Below are positions 53,853 through 63,055 of a stretch of 64,000 nt of DNA, piece after piece. A program made the position numbers and the translations under genes. Positions within the stretch are counted from its first letter, which is position 1. Every line of letters starts with the position of its first letter. The stretch comes from Paludibacteraceae bacterium (GTDB lineage: Bacteria > Bacteroidota > Bacteroidia > Bacteroidales > Paludibacteraceae): assembly GCA_024405875.1 (NCBI GenBank), contig JAKSOA010000008.1, forward strand, positions 1 to 64,000. The letters run 5' to 3'. The notes under the pieces were generated by a model. It was not told where the DNA came from. It saw only the letters and a list, made by a program, of their open reading frames with translations, and did no database searches.

Positions 53853-55184
53853 ATGGAGAAAAAACAATCTTTTGCGAAACTGTTTAATATAAGTTTCGGT
53901 TTTTTTGGAGTTCAAATAGCGTACGCATTACAAAGCGCTAACATAAGCCGTATCTTCGCAACACTTGGAGCAGACCCGCACACACTGAGTTTCTTTTGGA
54001 TTCTGCCACCACTTATGGGAATGATAGTACAGCCACTTGTAGGTAAATATTCAGACAAGACTTGGTGCAGAATAGGCAGACGCAAGCCATATCTGCTTGT
54101 CGGCGCTCTGATTGCCGTTGCCGTAATGGTTCTTCTGCCAAACGCAGGAGACTTCACCTTTACACAAAGTCTGTTCCTTGGACTGAATGCCGCTATGTGG
54201 TTCGGACTATTCTCCCTTATGTTCCTTGATACCTCAATCAACATAGCAATGCAACCATTTAAGATGATGGTTGGTGATATGGTAAGCAATGAGCAAAAAG
54301 GTCTTGCCTACTCCATTCAATCATTCCTTTGCAACGCAGGTTCACTCTGCGGTTACCTGTTCCCCATATTCTTCACCTGGATTGGAATTGCCAACGAGGC
54401 ACCTGAGGGCGTTATCCCCGATTCTGTGAAATGGAGTTTTTATATTGGAGCGGCAATACTCATTCTGTGTGTTCTATACACATTCGCCACAGTCAAGGAA
54501 CTTAACCCTGATGAGTACGCTGAATTCCACGGAATTGCAGAGAAGAGCAATGATGATGAGAAGAATGACCCTGGCTTCTTTAACCTGCTCAAAACAGCAC
54601 CATCAACATTCTGGACAATCGGATTGGTTCAGTTCTTCTGCTGGGCGGCGTTTATGTATATGTGGACATACTCAAACGGTGCAATAGCGTCACTCTGCTT
54701 TAATTGGGTTGAGGCCGACGGAACAAAAGCCGCCGCATTCCAAAATGCAGGAAACTGGGTTGGAGTTGTATTCGCAGTTCAGGCAGTAGGTTCTCTCTTA
54801 TGGGCGGCGTTGCTTCCTGTATTAGAGAATAAATTCGGAAACAAGTGGGCATACGCAATAAGCCTCATTGTGGGCGCTGTAGGATTCATATCCATATTCT
54901 ATATACACAACCAATATATTCTATGGATTAGTTACGCTCTAATAGGCGCTACTTGGGCGGCTATGCTTGCAATACCTTTCACCATATTGACAAACTCCCT
55001 GAAAGGAGACAATATGGGCTATTACCTCGGACTATTCAACTGTACAATATGTCTCCCACAAATTGTGGCGGCACTATGCGGCGGATTCATTCTTCAAATT
55101 GTCGGCACACAAGCCGCAATGCTGATTGTAGCGGGAGTCCTGTTATTACTTGGTGCCATAAGCGTTAAATTCATTAAAGAATAA
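53853..55184 (+). CDS. SLC45/GPH-like major facilitator sugar transporter
   Basis: 443 residues from the ATG at 53853; an earlier in-frame ATG at 53829 lies within the heptamer array and overlaps the previous gene, so it is less likely. About twelve membrane segments are present. The motif GKYSDKTWCRIGRRKPYLLVG after the second helix is typical of SLC45-like glycoside-pentoside transporters, as is the NRxG-less start FGFFGVQIAYALQSANISRIF. It probably imports maltose or maltodextrins across the inner membrane. Confidence 0.9.
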   Translation: MEKKQSFAKLFNISFGFFGVQIAYALQSANISRIFATLGADPHTLSFFWILPPLMGMIVQPLVGKYSDKTWCRIGRRKPYLLVGALIAVAVMVLLPNAGDFTFTQSLFLGLNAAMWFGLFSLMFLDTSINIAMQPFKMMVGDMVSNEQKGLAYSIQSFLCNAGSLCGYLFPIFFTWIGIANEAPEGVIPDSVKWSFYIGAAILILCVLYTFATVKELNPDEYAEFHGIAEKSNDDEKNDPGFFNLLKTAPSTFWTIGLVQFFCWAAFMYMWTYSNGAIASLCFNWVEADGTKAAAFQNAGNWVGVVFAVQAVGSLLWAALLPVLENKFGNKWAYAISLIVGAVGFISIFYIHNQYILWISYALIGATWAAMLAIPFTILTNSLKGDNMGYYLGLFNCTICLPQIVAALCGGFILQIVGTQAAMLIVAGVLLLLGAISVKFIKE

Positions 55185-55199
55185 ATATCAACTATCCCA

Positions 55200-57590
55200 A
55201 TGAAAAACAAACTGTCATTATCTCTATGTGTGTTAATAGCAGCAACCATCTGCGGATGCAAAAGGTACACACTTAACCTACCTGTTGAATCATCAATCAA
55301 TGTAGGGCTAAATTCATTTATAACCTTAGACGCAGGGAGGAACACATTCTTTACAAAAGACTATATACTTGAGCCAGAGAAAGTTGACTCAATAACAGTT
55401 GATAACAAAATGCTCATAGCCAGATTGAGTGATGATAAAAGCACATTCTCAATCATAGCAGGTAAGATGAAACCCCTGCAAAATGTGGCTCTATGGGTAA
55501 ATGGCGTTCCATACAGCATCTTATGCAAGCGTAATGATGAGGTGGAATTCACATTCCGCTACAATCCGGGCGACAAACGCTGGAACAGGGTTCAACTTGC
55601 CGGGCAGATGAATGATTGGGTGCCATCATTGCATCCTGATTTGACATTGAACAGTGACAGTATGTATGAAGTCACATTCCGAATCTCTCCGGGAACCTAT
55701 CTCTACCAACTTGTACGTGACGGAGATTGGAACCACGATGAGACCAATCCTGAGAAAGTTGACAACGGTTCAGGCAAATTCAACTCAATCCTACACGTTA
55801 ACGGAACACAAGCCAAGGCGCCTGTGCTATTGTCTGACAAAACAATGTTGGGCAAATTCAAAATCAGCACTTGCAATGAAGTTGAACAACTCTACGCATA
55901 CTGGGAGAATTACAAACTGCCTGCACAATTCATAACCAAACGAGACGGATATATCTATATCCACACCCCAAAAGAGGCTAAAAAGATACAACGCTCATAT
56001 ATCAGAGTCATCGCCGCAAATAAATATGGCATATCAAATGACATTCTAATACCATTGGAGTATGGTAAAGTGGTCACAGACCCTAAACAAATAACCCGTC
56101 AGGACAAGCATAGCCAGATTCTCTATTCACTTATGGTTGACCGCTTCCATAACGGCAACAAAGAGAATGACCACCCTATGAACCGCCCTGACGTCAATCC
56201 TAAAGTTGATTACTTTGGAGGCGACATAGCGGGTATTACGGAGAAGATTGAGTCTGACTACTTCACAAAACTTGGAATAACAACCATCTGGCTCTCCCCT
56301 ATTGTTCAGAATCCTCTTGAGCCATATTCAGGTATAGAGTATCCTGTTAAGACAAAGTTCGCCGGCTATCACGGATATTGGCCTATATCATCAAGTAAGA
56401 TTGATTTTAGATTTGGAACAGATGAGGAGATGAAGAGGTTGGTTGAGTTGGCTCACGCAAAAGGCATCAATGTTATTCTTGACTATGTCGCCAACCACGT
56501 TCACGAGGAACACCCTATGTTCAAAAATGACCCGACTATATGCACACCGCTCATTTTACCTGACGGTACTAAGAACCTTGAGCGTTGGAATGATTACAGA
56601 CTCTCAACCTGGTTTGACGAGTTCCTGCCCACAATTGACTACTCAAGAGAGGAGATTGTGCAATCTATGACAGACTCCGCTGTCGCCTGGATTACAAAAT
56701 TTGACCTTGACGGTTTCCGCCACGATGCCTGCAAACACGTTCAGGAGAACTTCTGGCGCACACTCACATACAAGATTAAGAAAGAGGTTGAGTGGCCTCA
56801 GCATAAGAACATTTATCAGATTGGTGAGTCATACGGAAGCCCTAAACTTATAAGCAGTTACGTTAATTCAGGAATGCTTAACGGACAGTTTGACTTTAAT
56901 GTGTCAGATGATGCCGCTAATGTCTTTGCAACCGACGGACAAAGCCTGACACGTATAAGCAACACACTTAATATGAGTTTGAAGGTTTATGGGAACCACA
57001 GCCTTATGGGATATATTTCAGGAAACCACGACCGCGCCCGTTTTGCCAGCATAGCGTCAGGTGATGTCCCCAATAAAGACGAGAAAATATTAGGTTGGCT
57101 TAAAGATGTACAAGTATCAGACTCCACCGCCTATGACAAACTTCTCCAACTCAACGCATTTAACCTGACAATACCAGGTGTGCCTGTAATTTATTACGGA
57201 GATGAAATAGGCGATGCCGGAGCCAATGACCCTGACTGCCGCCGTATGATGAGGTTTGATGACCAACTTTCAAGACAAGAGAAAGAACTTCTTGAAGATG
57301 TGTCAGATTTAGCCAAACTCAGAAGAAAGAGTATGGCACTTATGTATGGTGATTTTATTGAATTAAGACTGGATGAGACCACTTGGGCGTACGCAAGAAA
57401 TTACTTCGGAGACGTTGTCATCACAGTATTTAACAAGAACAGAGAAGAGAAAGAGATTGAGGTGCTGCTTCCAAAAATGATGGAAGAAAAGAAATTCAAA
57501 TCTCTATTCGGAAATCACGTCACCACAAATGACAATGTTCTGAAAGTGACAGTGCCTGAGAACGGAGTGGAGGTACTGCTTTTGAAATAG
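55200..57590 (+). CDS. Surface GH13 alpha-amylase lipoprotein with N-terminal E-set domain
   Basis: 796 residues. Lipobox C20 (TICGC) predicts a lipoprotein, probably at the cell surface, like SusG. An N-terminal region (about 25-110) is followed by a CBM48/E-set-like domain (about 118-200: VQLAGQMNDWVPSLHPD and GTYLYQLVRDGDW) and a second beta domain. The GH13 barrel begins near 300 (LYSLMVDRFHNG). Catalytic residues: D509 in GFRHDACKH, E543 in IGESYG, D611 in SGNHDRAR. A beta-rich tail closes the protein. It would cleave starch outside the cell to feed SusC/SusD. It is last in the transcript; the terminator lies inside the converging porZ gene. Confidence 0.92.
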   Translation: MKNKLSLSLCVLIAATICGCKRYTLNLPVESSINVGLNSFITLDAGRNTFFTKDYILEPEKVDSITVDNKMLIARLSDDKSTFSIIAGKMKPLQNVALWVNGVPYSILCKRNDEVEFTFRYNPGDKRWNRVQLAGQMNDWVPSLHPDLTLNSDSMYEVTFRISPGTYLYQLVRDGDWNHDETNPEKVDNGSGKFNSILHVNGTQAKAPVLLSDKTMLGKFKISTCNEVEQLYAYWENYKLPAQFITKRDGYIYIHTPKEAKKIQRSYIRVIAANKYGISNDILIPLEYGKVVTDPKQITRQDKHSQILYSLMVDRFHNGNKENDHPMNRPDVNPKVDYFGGDIAGITEKIESDYFTKLGITTIWLSPIVQNPLEPYSGIEYPVKTKFAGYHGYWPISSSKIDFRFGTDEEMKRLVELAHAKGINVILDYVANHVHEEHPMFKNDPTICTPLILPDGTKNLERWNDYRLSTWFDEFLPTIDYSREEIVQSMTDSAVAWITKFDLDGFRHDACKHVQENFWRTLTYKIKKEVEWPQHKNIYQIGESYGSPKLISSYVNSGMLNGQFDFNVSDDAANVFATDGQSLTRISNTLNMSLKVYGNHSLMGYISGNHDRARFASIASGDVPNKDEKILGWLKDVQVSDSTAYDKLLQLNAFNLTIPGVPVIYYGDEIGDAGANDPDCRRMMRFDDQLSRQEKELLEDVSDLAKLRRKSMALMYGDFIELRLDETTWAYARNYFGDVVITVFNKNREEKEIEVLLPKMMEEKKFKSLFGNHVTTNDNVLKVTVPENGVEVLLLK

Positions 57591-57598
57591 GTAATTCC

Positions 57599-59938
57599 TC
57601 ATCTGATAATAAGGACTTTAGCCGCAGTACTGCGGCTATTGTTTTCTTGAGTATTCATTAAGTGGAAGAAATACACACCTCCGCTAACATTATCACCCTG
57701 GAAATTCTTTCCGTTCCAAATGAAAGTACCACCTACCGAAACACCGGAATATACAAGATAGCCACTGGCATTGACAACTCTCACCTCAGTTTTATCCTCC
57801 AAGCCAGTAACCGTAATCAAACCGTTGTAATCCGGGTTCACCGGATTTGGGAACACCTTTATTTTCTTTTCACTTAACTCCTTCTCTGGATTTGTGACAC
57901 CGTCTCTGTACTCAACAATACCATCGGCGGTACCAATAAATACAGAGCCATTCGCTGGATTAATAGCGATTGACGTGATTTCATTTGATGGGAGCGGACT
58001 GTTTTCAACTGTAAAATGAGCAATGCTTGTCAATCCATCGGCAGATATCAGATATAGACCTGCGTTTTCCGTACCAATCCACTTCCTGTTTCCGCCATCT
58101 ACCGCAATAGACTTGACGGATATGCCACTCAGCAGATAATCAGCCAAACCTGAACCGTCATTTCTTGGAATCTTTATCCTTGTAACTCTGTATGAGGAGT
58201 TAAACACATCACCTACATTCTGAAACAAAATAGGACCTTCATTTGTACCTACCCACACAGTACCATCACCATCCTCTGCCATATCATAAACAAATGACGG
58301 AGTTATAGAGTTACCATCCGTATCTGTGAATGAGCTGAAAAATTTACTAGACTTGTCGGATTTTACTATCAAACCTGGTTTATATCTTGCCGAGCGAACC
58401 CATTTCTGCTTGTTTGTATGAATCAGTATCTGCTGGGCGGTAGCGAATGTAGATGCGGAAGTGTAACCCGAAGCCTCGTGCCAAACATTATCAGAGGTCA
58501 TATAAACAACAACCTTTTCATTAGCGTTAGTTGAACTTCTGGAGCAAATTGCCCACAATGTACCATCTTCATCAAATACCAATCCATCTACTCTTGTATA
58601 GTGTAATAGGCCTGGCTCCAATATACTTGAAACCGGTTTTAGGACACCACCGGTAGAGTAATAGTTATGCAGTTTAACAGCCTTGCCGTCAATAAATTCA
58701 TATATACCCTCACCCCAAGTAGCCGCGAACCATCTGTTAGGATTGTTAGGGTCAACAGCAATAGAGACAACATCCATAAACCAACCATCGGGGGAGATGT
58801 CAGCCACACCGGTCTCTTTTGCCGTATATGAAACCCATTGTTCATTCTCAAAGAACATAATGGCACCATCTATATGTTTTCTGTCAATCCAAGCACCACC
58901 AGGAGCAACTACAATTCTTCCCTTATCACAATATATTCTCTGTGAAGAACCCAAAACCGGGCCATCTACAACAACAGAATGTAACAACCCCTCGTCTAAT
59001 GATATATAACCTAATCCACTGGTTTCCTGTGCAAGCCAGAAAGTATTATCTACAATAACAGCATCCTTACAGCCAAAAATGTATGGACCCGTTTCCCGCC
59101 ACGATTGGTCAATAACATATTTCTCCGCGCCGCAAGATACGGTCAGTATATTATTTGAAAGGTGAATGAATGAGTATCCTTGAATGGATTTCTTAAACAG
59201 AACCTTCCACTCTCCGTCAGAGTATTCCCAAATGTCTCCATCTACCTCACATAGAATAAATCTACCATTATAAAACACAAGTTCGGAATACATCTTTGAC
59301 ACATCAGGAAGAGAAAGAACCTCAGCAGACCAATTCTTATAGTCCAACAGATTCTTTCCACTAACAGGAGCGACCTTTATAACACCATCCATCAATGCAT
59401 ATAGATTTTTTCCATCAGATGTGACGGAATAGACTGGTTTCATTTGAGCCTTATCGCCTATTATGTACGTATCCTTAACCTCATATTTATTCAGATTCAA
59501 CACCACAACGCCAAAATTAGTGCTTATATAAGCGTTTGATTTATAAAAACTTACACTATTAATACTCTTGTCAACCGCAAGAGTTTTGTTCTTGATGTCA
59601 GGAACGCTGATTATATCTCCATCTCCTGTCACAATATCAATATTGGCGTTTTTATATGCTACAACAAGAGAGGCGCTCTGCCAATCATACTTTATACAGT
59701 TTACAGAATTATCACTAAAGCCGTTAATCTTTGAATATTTGGTTATTACCTTATCAATCTTATTACAAGAAAAGAGATGACCGTCAGCCAAGGCAAAAAT
59801 CTGAGTGGGGGTCTCTTCCACCATTGTAACATTACGGTATGAGAGATGGGAACGCCAAGTACCCACTGGAATATCAGCAAAGAGAGGTAATGATACTGTA
59901 AGCGTGACAAGTGATAATAATATAACCTTAATATTCAT
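57599..59938 (-). CDS. porZ: PorZ-like type IX secretion component
   Basis: About 779 residues from the ATG at 59938, which gives a clean signal peptide (MNIKVILLSLVTLTVSLPLFA); an ATG at 59959 overlaps rdgB. The mature start IPVGTWRSHLSYRNVTMVEE and the many propeller-like repeats (for example TIWAICSRS and TVWVGTNEGPILF) match PorZ, a surface protein with two beta-propellers that works in attaching cargo to A-LPS. The last 80 or so residues (IKVFPNPVNPDYNGLITVTGLEDK, ending VLIIR) form a type A T9SS C-terminal domain. PorZ and SprA imply that this organism has the type IX system. Confidence 0.88.
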   Translation of the reverse strand: MNIKVILLSLVTLTVSLPLFADIPVGTWRSHLSYRNVTMVEETPTQIFALADGHLFSCNKIDKVITKYSKINGFSDNSVNCIKYDWQSASLVVAYKNANIDIVTGDGDIISVPDIKNKTLAVDKSINSVSFYKSNAYISTNFGVVVLNLNKYEVKDTYIIGDKAQMKPVYSVTSDGKNLYALMDGVIKVAPVSGKNLLDYKNWSAEVLSLPDVSKMYSELVFYNGRFILCEVDGDIWEYSDGEWKVLFKKSIQGYSFIHLSNNILTVSCGAEKYVIDQSWRETGPYIFGCKDAVIVDNTFWLAQETSGLGYISLDEGLLHSVVVDGPVLGSSQRIYCDKGRIVVAPGGAWIDRKHIDGAIMFFENEQWVSYTAKETGVADISPDGWFMDVVSIAVDPNNPNRWFAATWGEGIYEFIDGKAVKLHNYYSTGGVLKPVSSILEPGLLHYTRVDGLVFDEDGTLWAICSRSSTNANEKVVVYMTSDNVWHEASGYTSASTFATAQQILIHTNKQKWVRSARYKPGLIVKSDKSSKFFSSFTDTDGNSITPSFVYDMAEDGDGTVWVGTNEGPILFQNVGDVFNSSYRVTRIKIPRNDGSGLADYLLSGISVKSIAVDGGNRKWIGTENAGLYLISADGLTSIAHFTVENSPLPSNEITSIAINPANGSVFIGTADGIVEYRDGVTNPEKELSEKKIKVFPNPVNPDYNGLITVTGLEDKTEVRVVNASGYLVYSGVSVGGTFIWNGKNFQGDNVSGGVYFFHLMNTQENNSRSTAAKVLIIR
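57619..57646 (+). terminator. Terminator of the plus-strand starch operon, inside the porZ 3' end
   Basis: A perfect 20-base palindrome TAGCCGCAGTACTGCGGCTA (57619-57638) followed by TTGTTTTC on the plus strand, 29 bases after the amylase stop. It lies within the last codons of porZ on the other strand (NNSRSTAAKV). Confidence 0.75.
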
Positions 59939-59945
59939 AATATTT

Positions 59946-60533
59946 TCATTTTTCTCCATTCAGGAACTCTATGAACTTGCTCATAGCCCTACCCCTATGG
60001 CTTATACTATTCTTTTCAGCCAAAGGAATTTGAGCAAAAGTCTTATCATATCCGTTGGGCATAAATATAGGGTCATACCCGAAACCCTCCGCTCCTTTAG
60101 AGCGCTCATTTGTTATGGAACCCTCCACAACCCCCTCAAAATAGTGTACGGAACCTGAACCATCAATATACGCTATTACTGTACGGAAACGTGCCGCCCG
60201 GTTCTCCTTACCCTCCATATTTCTCAGAAGCAAATCAATATTCGCCTCAGAAGACTTCTCTTCACCGGCATATCTTGCGGTATGAATGCCAGGAGCACCG
60301 CCAAGTACGTCCACCTCCAAACCCGTATCATCCGCAAAGCAAGCGCTACCCGTTTTATCATAGACATATCTTGCCTTGCAAAGTGCGTTACCCTCCAGAG
60401 TGTCAGCGTTTTCAGGGATATCTTCCGTAATTCCTACGTCTTTTAGACAGCGAAGTGCAAAACCTTCTCCAAGAAAGTCCTGCACTTCATCAGCCTTATG
60501 TCTGTTCCCCGTTGCAAATATAAGCGTTTGCAT
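59946..60533 (-). CDS. rdgB: RdgB/HAM1 non-canonical purine NTP pyrophosphatase
   Basis: 195 residues from the ATG at 60533; upstream in-frame codons lack a good start and overlap tpiA. It hydrolyses dITP, ITP and XTP to keep deaminated purines out of DNA. N-terminal LIFATGNRHKADEVQ (4-18), FADDTGLEVDVLGGAPG and the C-terminal AEGFGYDPIFMP and SHRGRAM motifs are conserved. It lies 13 bases from tpiA and 7 from porZ in one run. Confidence 0.96.
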   Translation of the reverse strand: MQTLIFATGNRHKADEVQDFLGEGFALRCLKDVGITEDIPENADTLEGNALCKARYVYDKTGSACFADDTGLEVDVLGGAPGIHTARYAGEEKSSEANIDLLLRNMEGKENRAARFRTVIAYIDGSGSVHYFEGVVEGSITNERSKGAEGFGYDPIFMPNGYDKTFAQIPLAEKNSISHRGRAMSKFIEFLNGEK

Positions 60534-60546
60534 AGGTTGGGGAATC

Positions 60547-61302
60547 TTAGAATGCGTCAATAATACCCTTGAAATCAGGAGCCTTAAGTGAAGCGCCACC
60601 TATAAGGCCACCATCTACATCAGGTTTGCTGAACAACTCCTTTGCATTGCTTGCCTTGCAACTTCCGCCATAGAGAATTGTTGTGTTCTCAGCAACCTCT
60701 TTGCCATACTTTGCGGCAATCAGGCTACGGATATATGCGTGAATCTCCTCCGCTTGGTCAGATGTTGCTGTAAGACCTGTGCCAATAGCCCATACCGGCT
60801 CGTAAGCAAGTACAATCTTAGAGAAATCCTCTGCGGAAAGGTTGAACACAGAGCCCTCAAGTTGAGCCTTTACAACCTCATTCTGCTTACCAGCCTCACG
60901 CTCCTCTTTAAGTTCTCCTATACAGAAGATTGGTTTGAGTCCGTTAGCAAGTGCAAGAAGCACCTTCTCCTTTAGAATCTCGTATGTCTCGTGATAATAT
61001 TGGCGACGCTCAGAGTGACCAAGTATGCAGTACTCAGCACCTGTAGATTTAACCATTGCGGCGGAAACCTCACCTGTATATGCGCCAGACTCCTTATCAG
61101 CGCAGTTCTCTGCAGATAGTTTTATGACACTACCCTTTATAACCTCAGCCACTGTTGCCAGATGGATGAATGGTGTGCCTATGATTACCTCACAGTTAGG
61201 TTTCTGACCTTTCAGAATCTCTTTTAGTTCTGTAGCAAGCGCTACACCTTCTTGCAGGGTCTTGTTCATTTTCCAGTTGCCTGCCACGATGTTCTTTCTC
61301 AT
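60547..61302 (-). CDS. tpiA: Triosephosphate isomerase
   Basis: 251 residues, TIM barrel enzyme of glycolysis that interconverts DHAP and glyceraldehyde 3-phosphate. GNWKMN is at 7-12 with the catalytic lysine, GHSERRQ holds the catalytic histidine, [11 protein letters not shown] the catalytic glutamate, and [13 protein letters not shown] the phosphate loop. It follows the DoxX-like gene by 12 bases, an order shared by many Bacteroidales. Confidence 0.98.
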   Translation of the reverse strand: MRKNIVAGNWKMNKTLQEGVALATELKEILKGQKPNCEVIIGTPFIHLATVAEVIKGSVIKLSAENCADKESGAYTGEVSAAMVKSTGAEYCILGHSERRQYYHETYEILKEKVLLALANGLKPIFCIGELKEEREAGKQNEVVKAQLEGSVFNLSAEDFSKIVLAYEPVWAIGTGLTATSDQAEEIHAYIRSLIAAKYGKEVAENTTILYGGSCKASNAKELFSKPDVDGGLIGGASLKAPDFKGIIDAF

Positions 61303-61314
61303 TGTCTTTAAAAA

Positions 61315-62460
61315 TTATTTAGTTATTAAGTTAAGTTGCTCATCTGATGGCAGGTCATTGACGTGCCATTTTTTAATCACAGTACCCTTTTTCAGTAGCA
61401 CGAGCCCCGGATTTGACCTTACAATGGTCTTAAGGGTTATCTCATCGGTCTGTGCCATAGCACAGGTTACTCCATTATTTTTTACAAACTCATCTATGAC
61501 GCTGTGGAATGACGCCGTTAGCCAATAGACTGGCATATCACGCTCCGCCGCCCAACGGCTTATCTCATTAATTCTCTTAAATCCCTTACTGTCAGCGGTT
61601 TCAAGTTTTGAACTTATCACAAGCAGCGTGTAACCATCACGCTCAAGCACCAAATCAGTTATGTCATCCTCTCCGTCAATTACTATTGAGAAATCGTGGA
61701 TAGGCGGTACATACCCTCTCTCTATAAGTTCTGTGTTCTGACGCACAAACACCCAAGTGGAATCCTCAAACGGAGCGTCAGAGAGTGAGAACTCCTTCTC
61801 AACGCCATCTTTGGAATAGACAAATGTGGTGTTGTACTTGTCAACAGGCGCGTCATCAGGAATAGCCATCAACTCCTCTATGTTATTTCCTACCTTATAC
61901 GGGCGGAAATCTATTATAGGAAGATGACGGTAACAGTAGAATTCCAAACCAAGACAAGTGAGTAGCGGCAGCAGCATACAAATCCACTGCCCGGCATCGG
62001 TAAGTCTTGGTCTGTTATATTTCAGGGTAAAGAATAGCAGTATAAGGAAGAAATCTATTATAATATTCTTCCAAAATGTCTGCCAGTTTGATATTACTAT
62101 GGCATCTCCAAAACAGCCGCAGTCTGAAACCGGATTGGCTACGGCAAGGTAGAGCGTGAGCGGTGTCATAACCGCCATAAAAAGCGCGGTAACAATTGCT
62201 GACACCTTGAGTTTCAGTGAGAATATCATATTGAAACCTATGGTGAACTCCACCATTATCATAGCAAAGGCAGCAGGCAGAGCAAGCACAGAGAGTTCAG
62301 GCAGTCCGAAAGCCTCCAAATAGTCACATATCTTGTAGTTTGTGCCTATAGGGTCCACCGCCTTAACGAATCCTGAGAACAGGAACACAATGCCTATAAA
62401 CCACCTGCAAATGGTTTGGGCAATCCTTCCAAATTTTATTTTTGTGTAACTCTCAGTCAT
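61315..62460 (-). CDS. DoxX/MauE-like membrane protein (BT_3928 family)
   Basis: 381 residues from the ATG at 62460, which overlaps the TGA of the upstream gene by one base; a GTG one codon earlier is less likely. Four or five membrane segments (about 15-35, 55-80, 80-105, 125-150, 160-180) carry the DoxX pattern RWFIGIVFLFSGFVKAVDPIG and the cysteine pair SDCGCFGDA. The C-terminal half (about 200-381) is extracytoplasmic and has a thioredoxin-like feel (YTLLVISSKLE and VLLKKGTVIKKW) without a CxxC. The exact role is unknown. Conserved linkage with tpiA and the DUF1599 gene supports the family call. Confidence 0.85.
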   Translation of the reverse strand: MTESYTKIKFGRIAQTICRWFIGIVFLFSGFVKAVDPIGTNYKICDYLEAFGLPELSVLALPAAFAMIMVEFTIGFNMIFSLKLKVSAIVTALFMAVMTPLTLYLAVANPVSDCGCFGDAIVISNWQTFWKNIIIDFFLILLFFTLKYNRPRLTDAGQWICMLLPLLTCLGLEFYCYRHLPIIDFRPYKVGNNIEELMAIPDDAPVDKYNTTFVYSKDGVEKEFSLSDAPFEDSTWVFVRQNTELIERGYVPPIHDFSIVIDGEDDITDLVLERDGYTLLVISSKLETADSKGFKRINEISRWAAERDMPVYWLTASFHSVIDEFVKNNGVTCAMAQTDEITLKTIVRSNPGLVLLKKGTVIKKWHVNDLPSDEQLNLITK

Positions 62461-63005
62461 CACTCACCCTCTTCAGCAAGTTTTATAAGTCCGAAAACAG
62501 CATAGTTGAGCATATCAAAGTAGTTTGCGTCTATGCCCTCTGAGATAAGAGTCTGTCCCTTATGGTCCTCTATCTCCTTTGTACGGTTGATTTTCATAAG
62601 TATGAGGTCTGTGTAGGAACTTATACGCATACTGCGCCACGCCTCATCATAATCGTGGTTCTTGGCAAACATAAGTCTCTTAGCCTCAGCCACATACTCA
62701 TCATACAGCGGAACTATGTCATCGGGCTGCATATCTATAACATCTGCCGCACCATATTTAAGTTGTATAAGACCTACAACGGAGTAGTTCACTATTCCAA
62801 TGAACTCAGGCTTAATACCCTCCCCCACAAGGTTCTCCTTCTTAATCTCAAGACTGCGTATGCGCTTAGCCTTAATGAAAATCTGGTCTGTCACAGACTC
62901 GGCGCGCATTATACGCCACGCGCCACCGTAATCATAGAGTTTCTTAGTGAAAATCTCCTTGCAGGAGGCTATTGCCTCATCATATTCCTTATTTGTATCT
63001 TTCAT
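62460..63005 (-). CDS. DUF1599 protein (duplicated nucleotide-modification-associated domain)
   Basis: 181 residues made of two similar halves. The first has YDEAIASCKEIFTKKLYDYGGAWRIMRAESVTDQIFIKAKRIRSLE (8-53) and the second YDEYVAEAKRLMFAKNHDYDEAWRSMRISSYTDLILMKINRTKEIE (about 101-146), each followed by a YFDMLNY/FIGIVNY-type helix. This is the DUF1599 pattern, found widely in Bacteroidetes. No function has been shown. It is first in the run to porZ. Confidence 0.88.
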   Translation of the reverse strand: MKDTNKEYDEAIASCKEIFTKKLYDYGGAWRIMRAESVTDQIFIKAKRIRSLEIKKENLVGEGIKPEFIGIVNYSVVGLIQLKYGAADVIDMQPDDIVPLYDEYVAEAKRLMFAKNHDYDEAWRSMRISSYTDLILMKINRTKEIEDHKGQTLISEGIDANYFDMLNYAVFGLIKLAEEGE

Positions 63006-63022
63006 ACTTTTGCAATTGTCTG

Positions 63023-63052
63023 CAAATGTATGATTTTATAGAGACTTCTCAA
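63023..63052 (-). promoter_or_regulatory. Promoter of the DUF1599-tpiA-rdgB-porZ run
   Basis: Minus-strand TACATTTG (63023-63030) and TTG (63050-63052), spaced by 19 bases, 18 bases before the ATG. Confidence 0.78.
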
Positions 63053-63055
63053 AAT

